Below, one piece after another: positions 63,905-64,000 of a stretch of DNA of 64,000 nucleotides (positions within the stretch are counted from its first letter, which is position 1; each line of letters opens with the position of its first letter). The stretch spans positions 164,553 through 228,552 of the forward strand of contig JAHLWR010000003.1 of NCBI GenBank assembly GCA_019057815.1, written 5' to 3'. Both the position numbers and the translations under genes were made by a program. The stretch comes from Candidatus Heimdallarchaeota archaeon (lineage in GTDB: Archaea; Asgardarchaeota; Heimdallarchaeia; Heimdallarchaeales; Heimdallarchaeaceae). Below the pieces are notes generated by a model that was not told where the DNA came from, did not search any database, and saw only the letters and a list, made by a program, of their open reading frames with translations.

Positions 63905-64000
63905 TGACAACAATTAGTGTTCTAAAAATCTTTTTCTAATAATTTACAGAAATTGTTAACTCAACAGACATGGGTTACACTTGAGGGTAAATGGAGAGTC

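Noticed and set aside
1..64000. tRNA, rRNA and CRISPR genes
   Set aside because: No cloverleaf-like GC-rich segment with a T-loop, no rRNA-like stretch and no repeat-spacer pattern was found by eye; a tRNAscan or Infernal run would be needed to exclude divergent or intron-bearing tRNAs.

Overview
The window is an AT-rich chromosomal segment from an archaeon, and the gene content points to an Asgard (Promethearchaeota) lineage. The archaeal core is clear: TFB, RpoP, aIF1/SUI1, archaeal/eukaryotic-type GlyRS and AspRS, type II methionine aminopeptidase and geranylgeranyl reductase. Many genes have a TATA-like box 22-35 nt upstream of the start and little or no leader. The Asgard signal comes from eukaryote-like genes: a Ras/Rab-type small GTPase, a RING-like zinc protein, a Get3-type ATPase, and next to it a protein laid out like the TRAP-beta subunit of the ER translocon. 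The exact lineage cannot be fixed by eye.

Layout. 0-2.4 kb: NfeD-like membrane protein with an HD-rich hexapeptide repeat, then a bacterial-type (class II) tRNA nucleotidyltransferase. 2.5-12.3 kb: a DegV protein, then a cell-surface block with two VIT-VWA proteins (minus strand) and two NosD-like beta-helix proteins (plus strand), all with signal peptides and C-terminal membrane anchors. The VIT-VWA paralogues share a 284-bp stretch of complete identity. 12.5-18.9 kb: information processing (TFB, GlyRS, RpoP, aIF1), a B12/radical SAM protein and a second DegV. 19.0-20.3 kb: a TnpB element. 20.3-23.0 kb: TatD, Get3 and TRAP-beta-like genes on the minus strand. 23.2-32.4 kb: third DegV plus a decayed fourth copy, two HAD phosphatases, a membrane protein with a glycosidase-like domain, an amidohydrolase and a large HtpX-like protease. 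32.5 kb: a solo copy of the TnpB 3'-end RNA region. 32.7-36.8 kb: MetAP2, glycerol kinase and a metallophosphoesterase.

37.0-41.4 kb is a pyrimidine cluster (pyrD-pyrK-pyrC-pyrF, with pyrE convergent) covering carbamoyl-aspartate to UMP. 41.5-44.1 kb holds three minus-strand genes of unknown role, including the RING-like protein, whose N-terminal zinc ribbon is seen only if an ATT start codon is accepted. 44.4-47.9 kb is a complete fixABCX electron-transfer operon. 48-53.8 kb: M42 peptidase, receiver-only response regulator, a kinase-less PAS protein, AspRS and a helical-repeat protein. 54-55.3 kb: a third NosD copy broken by one stop codon, with flanks copied from the 10.4-10.6 kb intergenic region. 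55.4-64 kb: two small unknown genes, a divergent small GTPase, a three-gene MacB/LolCDE-like ABC system (one ATPase carries a 400-residue N-terminal extension), and geranylgeranyl reductase.

The most unusual items are the TRAP-beta-like/Get3 pair, the two TnpB-associated RNA loci whose hairpins covary, the zinc-ribbon/RING protein with a hidden start, and the duplicating and converting surface-protein families. No tRNA, rRNA or CRISPR array was seen.
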